Below are positions 17,650 to 26,025 of a DNA stretch of 64,000 nt, one piece after another; within the stretch, counting starts at the first letter, position 1, and each line of letters opens with the position of its first letter. The stretch is from Ralstonia pickettii DTP0602 (GTDB lineage: Bacteria > Pseudomonadota > Gammaproteobacteria > Burkholderiales > Burkholderiaceae): contig CP006669.1 of NCBI GenBank assembly GCA_000471925.1, forward strand, positions 124,001-188,000, given 5' to 3'. Made by a program: the position numbers and the translations under genes. A model generated the notes under the pieces. The model saw nothing but the letters and a program-made list of their open reading frames with translations. It searched no databases and was not told the origin of the DNA.

Positions 17650-18096
17650 TCAGGATGGGGCGGCTTTGATATACGTGGCCCCCTCAGTTTCTTCTCATCC
17701 AGCCCTCCCCTGCCGGTGAGGTGCGAAGAGCGGTCATCCAGGGGGAGGCTGGCAATCATCTCTCCCTCGGCCAAAGCGGTCGGCCTCCGGAGCGCATCAT
17801 GGAACGGCCGAGTCTGGCCGGGAAGGGACCTCCGCCATCAGGCTGCCGGTCGGCGCTTGCCGACCCGTTGCCATCATTCGGGTTTCCGCGACGGCAACGT
17901 CCGGGCATCCCGCCTCATCGGCTGAGCGAGCTGTCCGGATTTCGCTTGCTTGAGCCGTGGATTGATATCAATGCAACGCCTCACTATTATGATTTGATGC
18001 GGCTGCTCGGGCAGGAGCCTGCGAGGAGAATCGTCATGCGGATGCTATGGAAGGCTGCGTTTCGGACATTCCCAGTCTTGCTGTTCGCCTCCGAGA
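17650..18096. other. Intergenic region without a supported gene
   Basis: About 450 bp between the acyl-CoA synthetase and the next MFS gene. A long open frame exists on the plus strand from about 17721, but it has no RBS, no recognisable product and poor codon character, so I do not call it. No clear T-run terminator is visible. Confidence 0.5.
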
Positions 18097-19398
18097 ATGC
18101 CGGCTGCTTCTGATCACAATGGTTCCGAGGGCAACAACCGAATCCTGCTATATTTCGGTTGGCTGACCCTGTTCGTCCATCTGGCAACGCCGGCCGGTTA
18201 CCTGGTTGATATACAGACGTCGTACCTGCTCAAGAATCAGTTGCATGCGACGGCGACGGAGATATCGACATTCCGCCTGGTTACGGGCATACCCGTGTAC
18301 ATTGCGTTCGCTTTTGGACTCGCGCGCGACCATTGGAATCCGCTGGGATTGCGGGATCGCGGCTTCTTCCTGATTTTCGCTCCCGCAACCTCGGTGGCAT
18401 TCATCTGGATGGCGTTTTCAGGTATCTCATACACGGGACTGGTCGTCGGGATGCTACTGGCAATGCTGTCGTCCCGATTTACTGCCGCAGCCTATCAGGG
18501 GTTGATCGCTCTGGTGGGTCAGGAGAAGCTCATGTCTGGGCGCCTGAGCGCTCTGTGTAACGTGGTCAGCTCCGTCCCCGTCGTCGCGGGAGCGTTCGCT
18601 TCCGGGTACGTCTCCGATCATCTTGCCGCGAAAGAGGCCTTCTTCCTGGTGGCGATGGTCACTTTTTTGATTGCCGTGTTTGGACTCTGGAAGCCCATTT
18701 CCGTCTTCGGCGATACGTACGAGAAGCCGCAGGCCAGGGGCGCAGATTTCGTTGGGAATATCAGGCGGCTGGTGAAGCATAAGGCCGTCTATCCAGCAGT
18801 TCTCATCTGCTTTCTATGGAACTTTGCGCCAGGATCGGCCACTCCGCTGCAGTTCTATCTGACCAATGAGCTGCATGCATCGGATTCCGTTTACTCGTAC
18901 TACAACGGGATCTTTGCCGCCGCGTTCATCCCGACATTTTTCCTGTATGGCTTTCTGTGCAAGAAGGTATCGCTGAACAAGCTACTGTGGTGGGGAACGA
19001 TCGTCGCAGTGCCGCAGATGATTCCGCTGGCATTTATTCACTCAGCCAATCTCGCGCTTGTATTGGCGGCACCGATAGGGCTGATGGGCGGTCTAGCCAC
19101 GGCAGCATACTTCGATCTCGCGATGCGGTCCTGTCCGCCGGGCCTGCAAGGGACCTTGATGATGCTGGTGGAGGGCGTTCTGGCGCTCTCGGCGCGTGCC
19201 GGCGATCTATTGGGCTCATGGATCTATAGCAGCGGCGCAACGCACGGATTCACATTTTGTGTGGCCGCCACTACCGTGGTGTACGCACTGATCCTGCCCT
19301 TGATTCCGCTTACGCCGAAAGCATTGATTGCTACCAAGGATGGTGAACCAAATCCGGAGATCGAGGCCGAGGTGCTGAAACGAGATCCGGCGGATTGA
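18097..19398 (+). CDS. MFS/BT1-like membrane transporter
   Basis: A 433-residue polytopic membrane protein with about 12 hydrophobic segments (for example VHLATPAGYLVDIQ in TM1, TGLVVGMLLAMLSSRF, and MIPLAFIHSANLALVLAAPIG quoted in part). A PGLQGTLMMLVEGVLAL block in the last third recalls the folate-biopterin transporter (BT1)/MFS branch. The RBS is weak, so the exact start is uncertain. It stands alone between the interrupted synthetase and the convergent aceA. Substrate unknown. Confidence 0.7.
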   Translation: MPAASDHNGSEGNNRILLYFGWLTLFVHLATPAGYLVDIQTSYLLKNQLHATATEISTFRLVTGIPVYIAFAFGLARDHWNPLGLRDRGFFLIFAPATSVAFIWMAFSGISYTGLVVGMLLAMLSSRFTAAAYQGLIALVGQEKLMSGRLSALCNVVSSVPVVAGAFASGYVSDHLAAKEAFFLVAMVTFLIAVFGLWKPISVFGDTYEKPQARGADFVGNIRRLVKHKAVYPAVLICFLWNFAPGSATPLQFYLTNELHASDSVYSYYNGIFAAAFIPTFFLYGFLCKKVSLNKLLWWGTIVAVPQMIPLAFIHSANLALVLAAPIGLMGGLATAAYFDLAMRSCPPGLQGTLMMLVEGVLALSARAGDLLGSWIYSSGATHGFTFCVAATTVVYALILPLIPLTPKALIATKDGEPNPEIEAEVLKRDPAD

Positions 19399-19825
19399 GC
19401 CTACATAGACTTCCGCGGCTTGGGCGGGAGTAGGCCGGTTGATGGGGAAGCCGCCAAAAAAGGAGCGGAGTACGTGTAGGCCGACCCTCGAAGGGCTGGT
19501 CATAGCCGGCCTCGGCAGCTCAAAGCGGGGTGCTGGCCGTTCTGTGGCACATCGACGACCAACTTCCGGAGCCGACCCTCTCCGGACCCTTGGTCGAATT
19601 TTGCGAACGTCTCTACCCCGTTCAAAAGCGGCGGCTCCTGTCGGTACCGGCCATATTCACCAAGAATTATCCTGCTGCGGACATTTCCGGACGGATGCAT
19701 CGGCACCGCCAGGTTGTCTGCCGAGTTCGTCGTCGTTCTCTACCGAGCCACACGTACAGCTTCTGCACGGAAGCGCACAAGAAAAATGTTTGATGAGAAC
19801 CCCGCGAGCTATCTCGCCGGATAAA
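19399..19825. other. Intergenic region before the aceA terminator
   Basis: About 430 bp. Open frames of under 90 codons occur on both strands but without ribosome sites or family resemblance. I see no RNA gene or repeat. Confidence 0.45.
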
Positions 19826-19854
19826 AAAACGCCAACCCATACGGTTGGCGTTTT
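19826..19854 (-). terminator. Rho-independent terminator downstream of aceA
   Basis: A perfect 8-bp stem CGCCAACC/GGTTGGCG (19830-19837 with 19843-19850) with a CATAC loop is flanked by A-run on one side and T-run on the other, so it can work in both directions. It lies 20 bp after the aceA stop codon. Confidence 0.9.
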
Positions 19855-19873
19855 GCTTGGGGTATTACTGGTA

Positions 19874-21454
19874 TCAGAACTGGTTCATGGTGTTGTCTTT
19901 ACCCGCCGCTTTCAGAGCCGCTTCGCCGCTGAAATACTCCTTGTGGTCGTCGCCGATGTCCGAGCCGGACATGTTCTGGTGCTTGACGCAGGCGATGCCC
20001 TGACGGATTTCCTTACGCTGCACGCCAGCCACATAACCCAGCATGCCCTGGTCGCCGAAGTATTCCTTGGCCAGGTTGTCGGTCGACAGTGCGGCGGTGT
20101 GGTAGGTCGGCAGTGTAATCAGGTGGTGGAAGATACCTGCTTCGCGCGACGCGTCGGCCTGGAAGGTCCGGATCTTTTCGTCGGCAAGCATCGCCAGTTC
20201 GGTCTGATCGTATTCCACGCTCATCAGCTGGGCGCGGTCGTATGCCGACACATCCTTGCCCGCGGCCTTCATCGCGTCATACGCCTGCTGGCGGAAGTTC
20301 AGGGTCCAGTTGAACGACGGGCTGTTGTTGTACACCAGCTTGGCGTTCGGGACGACCTTGCGAATCTCGCTGACCATGCCGCCGATTTGGGCGATATGCG
20401 GCTTTTCGGTTTCGATCCACAGCAGGTCAGCGCCGTTTTGCAGTGCGGTGATGCAATCGAGTACGCAGCGCGCTTCGCCCGTGCCGGCGCGGAACTGGAA
20501 CAGGTTGCTAGGCAGGCGCTTAGGACGCAGCAGCTTGCCGTCGCGCTTGATGATGACGTCTCCATTGCCCAGTTCGTCGGCCGACAATTCGTCGCAATCG
20601 AGGAAGGAATTGTATTGGTCGCCCAAGTCGCCTGGCGTGTTGGTCACGGCGATCTGCTTGGTCAGGCCGGCACCCAGCGAGTCGGTACGGGCCACGATGA
20701 TGCCGTCGTCCACGCCCAGTTCCAGGAAGGCGTAGCGGATGGCGCGGATCTTGGCCAGGAAGTCCTCGTGCGGCACGGTGACCTTGCCATCCTGGTGGCC
20801 GCACTGCTTCTCGTCGGACACCTGGTTTTCGATCTGAATGCAGCATGCGCCCGCTTCGATAAACTGCTTGGCCAGCAGGTAGGTTGCTTCGGCGTTGCCG
20901 AAACCCGCGTCGATGTCCGCGATAATGGGCACGACGTGGGTGACGTGGTTGTCGATTTTTTCCTGGATGGCGGCCTTGGCAGGGCCTTTGGCAGCGTCCA
21001 GCTCGCGGAACAGACCGCCCAGTTCACGGGCGTCGGCCTGGCGCAGGAAGGTGTACAGCTCGCGGATCAGCGCGCTGACGGAGGTTTTTTCGTGCATCGA
21101 CTGGTCCGGCAGCGGGCCGAACTCGGAGCGCAGCGCGGCCACCATCCAGCCGGACAGGTAAAGGTAGCGACGGTCGGTGCTGTTGAAGTGCTTCTTGATG
21201 GAGATCATCTTCTGCTGGCCGATGAAGCCGTGCCAGCAGCCCAGCGACTGGGTGTACTTCGACGAGTCGGCATCGTAGGCGGCCATGTCGGCGCGCATGA
21301 TCTTGGCGGTGTACTTGGCGATGTCCAGGCCCGTTTTGAACTTGTTCTGGGCACGCATGCGGGCGGCATACTCGGGATTGATGGCATTCCACGCGCTGCC
21401 GTGGTTCTCTTTCAAACCGGCAACTGCCTTGATGTCGTCTTGATACTTGGCCAT
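19874..21454 (-). CDS. aceA: Isocitrate lyase
   Basis: A 526-residue isocitrate lyase of the long beta-proteobacterial type. It cleaves isocitrate into glyoxylate and succinate, the first step of the cytoplasmic glyoxylate bypass needed for growth on acetate or fatty acids. Visible signatures are GCWHGFIGQQ, the metal-binding DIDAGFGN (near 180-187), the catalytic loop with DEKQCGHQDGK (the family's K-K/R-C-G-H variant, Cys near 219), and SPSFNWTLNF near the C-terminal third. It is followed by a terminator and preceded by a 570-bp region with paired palindromes; no glyoxylate-pathway partner (aceB) is adjacent. Acetyl-CoA released by the nearby beta-keto acid pathways would use this enzyme. 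Confidence 0.97.
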   Translation of the reverse strand: MAKYQDDIKAVAGLKENHGSAWNAINPEYAARMRAQNKFKTGLDIAKYTAKIMRADMAAYDADSSKYTQSLGCWHGFIGQQKMISIKKHFNSTDRRYLYLSGWMVAALRSEFGPLPDQSMHEKTSVSALIRELYTFLRQADARELGGLFRELDAAKGPAKAAIQEKIDNHVTHVVPIIADIDAGFGNAEATYLLAKQFIEAGACCIQIENQVSDEKQCGHQDGKVTVPHEDFLAKIRAIRYAFLELGVDDGIIVARTDSLGAGLTKQIAVTNTPGDLGDQYNSFLDCDELSADELGNGDVIIKRDGKLLRPKRLPSNLFQFRAGTGEARCVLDCITALQNGADLLWIETEKPHIAQIGGMVSEIRKVVPNAKLVYNNSPSFNWTLNFRQQAYDAMKAAGKDVSAYDRAQLMSVEYDQTELAMLADEKIRTFQADASREAGIFHHLITLPTYHTAALSTDNLAKEYFGDQGMLGYVAGVQRKEIRQGIACVKHQNMSGSDIGDDHKEYFSGEAALKAAGKDNTMNQF

Positions 21455-21622
21455 GCGAATTTCCTAAGAATAAAGCGCGTTTGAAATAATTTGAGTGTGC
21501 CGACGGATGTCGAGGCAAGCAGCGTGACCTCATTGTAGGACCTTTTTGATGCGTCGCGGCCATGTCTTATATAAGACATAAGAGTTAATTTGTCTTTATT
21601 TTTCAATGAGATAGATGGTAAA

Positions 21623-21700
21623 TTTCGCGATGTGGAACACCTTTTCAAAAAACGAAAAATACCGCTGCGGGAAACATGGAGTGAATTCCACAATGTGAAA
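21623..21700. promoter_or_regulatory. Two 15-bp palindromes upstream of aceA
   Basis: TTTCGCGATGTGGAA (21623-21637) and TTCCACAATGTGAAA (21686-21700) share the inverted-repeat consensus TTYCRCRATGTGRAA. They start 63 bp apart, six helical turns, 170-250 bp upstream of the aceA start. Spacing and symmetry suggest a dimeric regulator, perhaps of the IclR type that often governs glyoxylate-bypass genes; the identity is inference. Outside these sites, 21455-22025 shows AT-rich promoter-like sequence and no gene. Confidence 0.55.
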
Positions 21701-22025
21701 CGCGCTTTCAGTTGTCGGCGGGAGGGGCAAGCACGGATGGCTCGAGCAACGATAGGTGGGGGATTTTGTAGACGTCTGTTCCGACGAACAGTGTCCTGAG
21801 CAGGCGCGGCAACGTGTGGCTGTGTTCGTGTCCGCTTCGGTCATTCGATCACGAGCGATGGTCGTCGGAAACTGGCCGGGAGCGGCCGGTCGCCGCGGTA
21901 TGCCGGTGTCTAGCCGCCTTCATCCAAGCCCGAGATGGAGTCCTATGGTAAGGTTGGCGGGATGAGTTCAGGACTTCAACTGGTGATGCATGGGCCGCAC
22001 CTATGTGCTGGGAGAGTGATGGAGC

Positions 22026-22457
22026 GTGAGTGATGCGAAGCAGGAAACGCGGCGCACGCTGCGGACTGAGAGAGTTTCAATCAGCAGGGCGTTGCGCCTG
22101 AGCGTGCCGCCAGAGGCCAGGCCTGCGCCGGTCAACGGGAAAGACTGGCTGCGGCAGAGGAAAGAGCAATTGCAGGCTGCCCGTGCCGCTGCCAAGCAAA
22201 GGCGCGATCTACTAAGAGCCGAAATCATGTCGGCCGTGCAAGATGTCGCCCGAGAGGAACGCACTGCTGCGCGGCTAGAAGCTGAGCGCCTGAAGGCGGA
22301 AGCCAAGACCGCGCGGACCCACACGCGGGAGGACGCACGCGCCGCCGCCAAGTTCGAGCGCGGCCAACCAACCCGCTCGGCGTCCAAACGAAAGACGCTT
22401 TCCAATGAGAAACGCAAGCTGGTTTCTTACGCTGATCTGTTGCGGATGCGTGGGTGA
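22026..22457 (+). CDS. Highly charged coiled-coil hypothetical protein
   Basis: A 143-residue protein starting with GTG, rich in Arg, Lys, Glu and Ala. Residues about 40-115 form a long predicted coiled coil (for example QLQAARAAAKQRRDLL and ARLEAERLKAEAKTAR). It ends LVSYADLLRMRG. No signal peptide or membrane segment. The ribosome site is poor (GGAG lies too close to the GTG), so the start is uncertain. The DNA-binding KfrA-like coils have a similar composition but nothing specific supports that. Confidence 0.5.
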   Translation: MSDAKQETRRTLRTERVSISRALRLSVPPEARPAPVNGKDWLRQRKEQLQAARAAAKQRRDLLRAEIMSAVQDVAREERTAARLEAERLKAEAKTARTHTREDARAAAKFERGQPTRSASKRKTLSNEKRKLVSYADLLRMRG

Positions 22458-22658
22458 TCTGGCGGAAGTTCGCCAGAGCGGACTGCCTATCGATTTCGTG
22501 GAAAGCGGCTTCGATCTCGTGCGGGGTTAGTTCGAGAAGGGAGCATTGCAGCGGCTACGAAGTGATTAACGTTCAGCGGCCTTGCCGCCACAATCGGTTA
22601 CACGGTCTCCCCGCCAGTCCCGCGCCAGCCCGCTACAGGTCAGGTAGAATCCCGCCCT

Positions 22659-23012
22659 ATGTCGCGCGTGATTGCCATCCTCCTGATGCTGATCCTGCCG
22701 CTGCAGGCCTTGGCTGCAGCGCAGCGGCAACTCGTACATTCGGCCGGCTTCCCGCCGGACCATATGGCGGCGCACGCCGAGCATATCCCCCATCACCACG
22801 ATGACGACGGGGAGATCGCGTTCGACGATTCCACAGCATCCGCGTCGCACCAACTCGACTTCGACTACGGCACCCACTTCCAGGCGCCGCTGCCAGCGGG
22901 CCTGCTGTTGCCGCTGTCGCAGCAGACGCAGCCCGAGCCGTTATTCCTCGCCGGCCGCATGCCTGATCCCCGCGGCAGTCCACCTTTACGCCCCCCTCAC
23001 GCGCCCGCCTGA
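22659..23012 (+). CDS. CzcI-like periplasmic His-rich protein, first gene of metal efflux operon
   Basis: A 117-residue protein with a signal peptide (VIAILLMLILPLQALAAA) and a His/Asp-rich segment at about residues 35-52 (DHMAAHAEHIPHHHDDDG). Proteins of this size and composition (CzcI, CnrI-like) stand first in heavy-metal RND operons of Cupriavidus and are thought to affect induction or metal buffering in the periplasm. The C-terminal part is proline-rich. It is followed 99 bp later by the outer-membrane factor gene on the same strand. Confidence 0.65.
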   Translation: MSRVIAILLMLILPLQALAAAQRQLVHSAGFPPDHMAAHAEHIPHHHDDDGEIAFDDSTASASHQLDFDYGTHFQAPLPAGLLLPLSQQTQPEPLFLAGRMPDPRGSPPLRPPHAPA

Positions 23013-23111
23013 CGGCGGGGCATTGACCTCCTGATTGCATGCCGTGGCGCAATGGCTTGCGCCGCGCCCCGCCGCATTGCCTGTGTCATCGCGATTTGCG
23101 TTGGGGATTCC

Positions 23112-24329
23112 ATGCAGAAGTTTTTCATTTCCATTGTTGCGTCTGCGCTGCTGATGCCGTCGGCCCATGGCCAGCGTGCGCCGGCGGATCTGCACGCGCT
23201 TTTTAATACCGCGTGGGAGCGGTCCGTTGCATTCCAGGCAACCGAGGGGCGGCGCCTGGAGGCGGCGGCCAGTCGGGTCCAGGCGGATTCGCTGCTCGCC
23301 GGGCCACCGACGCTCGGTCTGCTGCACCGCGACGACCGCTGGACCGAGAAGCGCGGCCTGCGCGAGAGCGAGGTCCAGCTTGGCGTCCCGGTGTGGATGC
23401 CGGGCCAGCGCGCGGCACGCGGCGACTTGGCCGACGCACAAGCGGCCGAGGCTGAAGCCGGCGCCGCATTGGCGCGGCTGAACGTTGCCGCCGAGGTGCG
23501 CGAGCGTGTCTGGCAGCTCGCGGCCGCGGAAGGGGAGCGCGATGTGCTGCGGCTTCGTGTAGGGATCGCCGTGTCGTTGCGCGACGACGTGCGGCGGCGG
23601 GTCACCGCCGGCGACCTCGCGCGCACCGACCTGCTGCTGGCGCAGCAGGACTACCTGGCGGCGCAGGGCCTGCTCGCGGACAGCGAGGCCGGCCTGGTGG
23701 ACGCCAGGGCGCGGCTGCTGCAAGCGACCGGAGTATCGGCACTGCCGCTGCGGTACGACGAAGCGGCAGCGCCTGTGAGCGATCCTGCCGCGGATGCCGT
23801 GAGCCATCCGCGGCTTGAAGCGGCGCAGCGGGCAGTGCTGCGTAGCGAGCGCCAGGTGGGCTACCTGCGCAAATCGCGCCGCGACCCGCCGGAAGTTGGC
23901 GTGATGTACCGCAACGACCGTGCGGGCGGCGGCATGCCCAGCGACCAGACTGTCGGCCTTTTCATCAGGATCCCGTTTGCCACCGACGCGCGCAACTTGC
24001 CACGCGAGACTGCTGCACAGACGGAGCTGATGACAGCCCGGGCCGAGCTCGATCGCACCGAACGCATCGTGCGCTCCGATATCGACGCGGCACAGTCGGC
24101 GCTGTCGCTCGCAGAGCTGCAACTCAAACTTATCGAAGAGCGCAGCGCCACGCTGTCTGAACGGGCAGCGCTGCTGCGCAAGACATTCAATGCCGGCGAA
24201 ATCGGCTTGCCTGAAGTGCTGCGCGCACAGAACCAGGCCCTCGAAGCCGAAGCCGACCTGGCGCGTCAGCGTGCCCGGCGTGGCATCGCCACTGCCAAGC
24301 TGAACCAGGCTCTCGGAGTCTTGCCATGA
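23112..24329 (+). CDS. Outer-membrane factor of heavy-metal RND efflux (CzcC-like)
   Basis: A 405-residue TolC/OEP-family protein with a signal peptide (FFISIVASALLMPSAHG). Two OEP repeats are visible: long helical segments such as LADAQAAEAEAGAALARLNV and DIDAAQSALSLAELQLKL, each preceded by a beta strand of the channel. It would form the outer-membrane exit duct of the pump at 26026-29130. ATG at 23112 follows GGGGA; a longer in-frame start at 23052 lacks an RBS and would add a second non-secretory N-terminus. Its stop overlaps the next start by four bases (ATGA), indicating coupled translation. Confidence 0.85.
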   Translation: MQKFFISIVASALLMPSAHGQRAPADLHALFNTAWERSVAFQATEGRRLEAAASRVQADSLLAGPPTLGLLHRDDRWTEKRGLRESEVQLGVPVWMPGQRAARGDLADAQAAEAEAGAALARLNVAAEVRERVWQLAAAEGERDVLRLRVGIAVSLRDDVRRRVTAGDLARTDLLLAQQDYLAAQGLLADSEAGLVDARARLLQATGVSALPLRYDEAAAPVSDPAADAVSHPRLEAAQRAVLRSERQVGYLRKSRRDPPEVGVMYRNDRAGGGMPSDQTVGLFIRIPFATDARNLPRETAAQTELMTARAELDRTERIVRSDIDAAQSALSLAELQLKLIEERSATLSERAALLRKTFNAGEIGLPEVLRAQNQALEAEADLARQRARRGIATAKLNQALGVLP

Positions 24330-24883
24330 TCCGCCAGCTCATTCTCACCCTGCTCTTGTCCCTTGCCTGTGCCGCGCATGCCGCGCCGGGCGCCCATGGC
24401 CCCAATGGCGAGCATCTGGATGCGCCGGCGAGCACCGGCGCCGCGGCGAATGCCCAGCCCGTCATCGAAGCCAATACGGAATCGTTCGAGCTGGTTGGCA
24501 CGCTGGCCGCTGATGAGCTCTCGGTGATGGTCGACCGCTACGCCACCAACGAGCCGGTGCTGAACGGCACGCTGGAGGTCGAGTTCAACGGCATCAAGGC
24601 ACAAGGCAAGCTGCACGCCGACTTCGGCGACTACTCCTTTACCGACGAGAAACTTCTCAAGGCGCTGCGCCAACCGGGCAACCATGCGCTCGTGTTCACG
24701 CTCGTTGCCGGCAAGGAGTCGGACCTGATCGAGGGGACCCTGAACGTTGCCGCGGACGGGCACGCCCACGGCCTCGGGGCATTCTGGCGAGCGCGCTGGC
24801 TGTGGGTCGTCCTGCTTGTAGCGGTTGTCCTGGCCGCCGCAGTCTGGGGCGTGAGGCGCCGCAATATCCAAAAGAGGAACTGA
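24326..24883 (+). CDS. Membrane-anchored periplasmic accessory protein of the efflux operon
   Basis: A 185-residue protein: signal peptide (residues 1-19), then the motif PGAHGPNGEHLDAP, a beta-rich periplasmic domain (about 45-150), HAHGLG, and a C-terminal transmembrane helix (WLWVVLLVAVVLAAAVW) with a basic tail RRRNIQKRN. The same N-terminal motif occurs in the next gene product. I know similar proteins next to a subset of heavy-metal RND operons but no defined role. It overlaps the outer-membrane factor gene (ATGA) and lies 8 bp before the adaptor gene, so it is surely part of the operon. Confidence 0.7.
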   Translation: MIRQLILTLLLSLACAAHAAPGAHGPNGEHLDAPASTGAAANAQPVIEANTESFELVGTLAADELSVMVDRYATNEPVLNGTLEVEFNGIKAQGKLHADFGDYSFTDEKLLKALRQPGNHALVFTLVAGKESDLIEGTLNVAADGHAHGLGAFWRARWLWVVLLVAVVLAAAVWGVRRRNIQKRN

Positions 24884-24891
24884 GGCCCGAC

Positions 24892-26016
24892 ATGCTGAAG
24901 ACATCCAGTTTCGCAACGATCGCCATCGCGCTGGCTGCCTGCGCAACCATGCCGGCACTGGCCGGGCCCGGTGCACACGGGCCCGGTGGCGAACACCTTG
25001 ATGCACCGGGGGTGGTGTCCGGCAGCGGCGGCCTGGCTCGGCTGCCCGACGGCAGTGTCCAGGTGCCCAAGCTCGCGCAACGCCGCATGGGCATCCGGAC
25101 CACAATGCCGCAGGAAGCCTTGCACCCCGTGACCGTAGAGCTGAATGCCGTGGTGGCGATCGACCCCAATGCGGGCGGGCGTCTGCAGGCAGGGCACCCG
25201 GGCTGGATCGAGCCGCCGCCGGACGGCTTTCCGGTGCTGGGGCAGCGTGTCAGCAAGGGCCAGGTGCTGGCCGTGCTACGGCACAAGAGCGAGCCCTTCG
25301 ATATCGGCAATCAGCAGGCGCAGTTCGCCAACCTGAGCGCCAACCTGAAGCTGGCCCGGCAACGGCTGCAGCGGTTGGAATCGCTGCAGGACAGTATTCC
25401 GCGCAAGGAGATCGAAGCTGCCCGCGCCGAGGTCCAGAGTCTTTCCGGCCAGCGCGAGGCGGTGGGCAAGAGTCTGCACCAGACCGACTCGCTGACCGCG
25501 CCGGCCAGCGGCGTCATTGCCACGGCCAATGTGCTGGCCGGTCAAGTGGTTGCCGCTGGCGACGTGCTGTACGAAGTGGTTGACCCATCCCGGATGCTGA
25601 TCGAGGCCAACACCGCGGATGCCTCGCTTGCCAACCGTATCCAGGGCGGGACCCTGGGCCGGTCGGACGGAGGCAAGCTGGAGTTCATCGGCGCCGGCCG
25701 CAGCCTGAAGAATGGCGCCGTGCCGCTGATGTTCCGGCTGACGGGCAATGCGGTGCCGCTTGCCGTCGGGCAGCCAGTGACTGTGGTTGCTACGCTAACC
25801 GATACGGTCAAGGGCATCGCATTGCCAAGCGAGGCCCTGGTCCGCAATGCCAGCAACCTGCCGGTGGTGTGGATCAAGTCCGGCACGCAGCGCTTTATCG
25901 CCCAGCCGGTTGAAGCTCGCGTGCTGGATGCGGGAACGGTTGTCGTGGTCAAGGGACTATCGCCGGAGAACCGGGTGGTGGTGTCCGGGGCGGCGCTTAT
26001 CAACCAGATCCGCTGA
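24892..26016 (+). CDS. RND efflux periplasmic adaptor (CzcB/MFP type)
   Basis: A 374-residue membrane-fusion protein. After a signal peptide (MLKTSSFATIAIALAACATMPALAG) comes PGAHGPGGEHLDAP, shared with the preceding protein. Then follow the lipoyl halves around FPVLGQRVSKGQVLAVL and LTAPASGVIATANVLAGQVVAAGD, separated by an alpha-hairpin (LKLARQRLQRLESL), a beta-barrel and a membrane-proximal domain (IALPSEALVRN). It bridges pump and outer-membrane channel. The start at 24892 is chosen because it gives a proper signal peptide; upstream in-frame sequence overlaps the previous gene. Confidence 0.88.
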   Translation: MLKTSSFATIAIALAACATMPALAGPGAHGPGGEHLDAPGVVSGSGGLARLPDGSVQVPKLAQRRMGIRTTMPQEALHPVTVELNAVVAIDPNAGGRLQAGHPGWIEPPPDGFPVLGQRVSKGQVLAVLRHKSEPFDIGNQQAQFANLSANLKLARQRLQRLESLQDSIPRKEIEAARAEVQSLSGQREAVGKSLHQTDSLTAPASGVIATANVLAGQVVAAGDVLYEVVDPSRMLIEANTADASLANRIQGGTLGRSDGGKLEFIGAGRSLKNGAVPLMFRLTGNAVPLAVGQPVTVVATLTDTVKGIALPSEALVRNASNLPVVWIKSGTQRFIAQPVEARVLDAGTVVVVKGLSPENRVVVSGAALINQIR

Positions 26017-26025
26017 GGGGCGCGC

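Noticed and set aside
17721..18113. Open frame of 130 codons before the MFS gene
   Set aside because: No ribosome site or family; overlaps the start of the MFS gene in another frame.
19439..21484. 681-codon open frame on the plus strand opposite aceA
   Set aside because: It is the antisense of a clear isocitrate lyase, has no ribosome site and no family sequence; long antisense frames are usual at this G+C content.
22456..22475. Hairpin CTGGCG-GAAGTT-CGCCAG after the coiled-coil gene as a terminator
   Set aside because: Stem of only six pairs and no following T-run.
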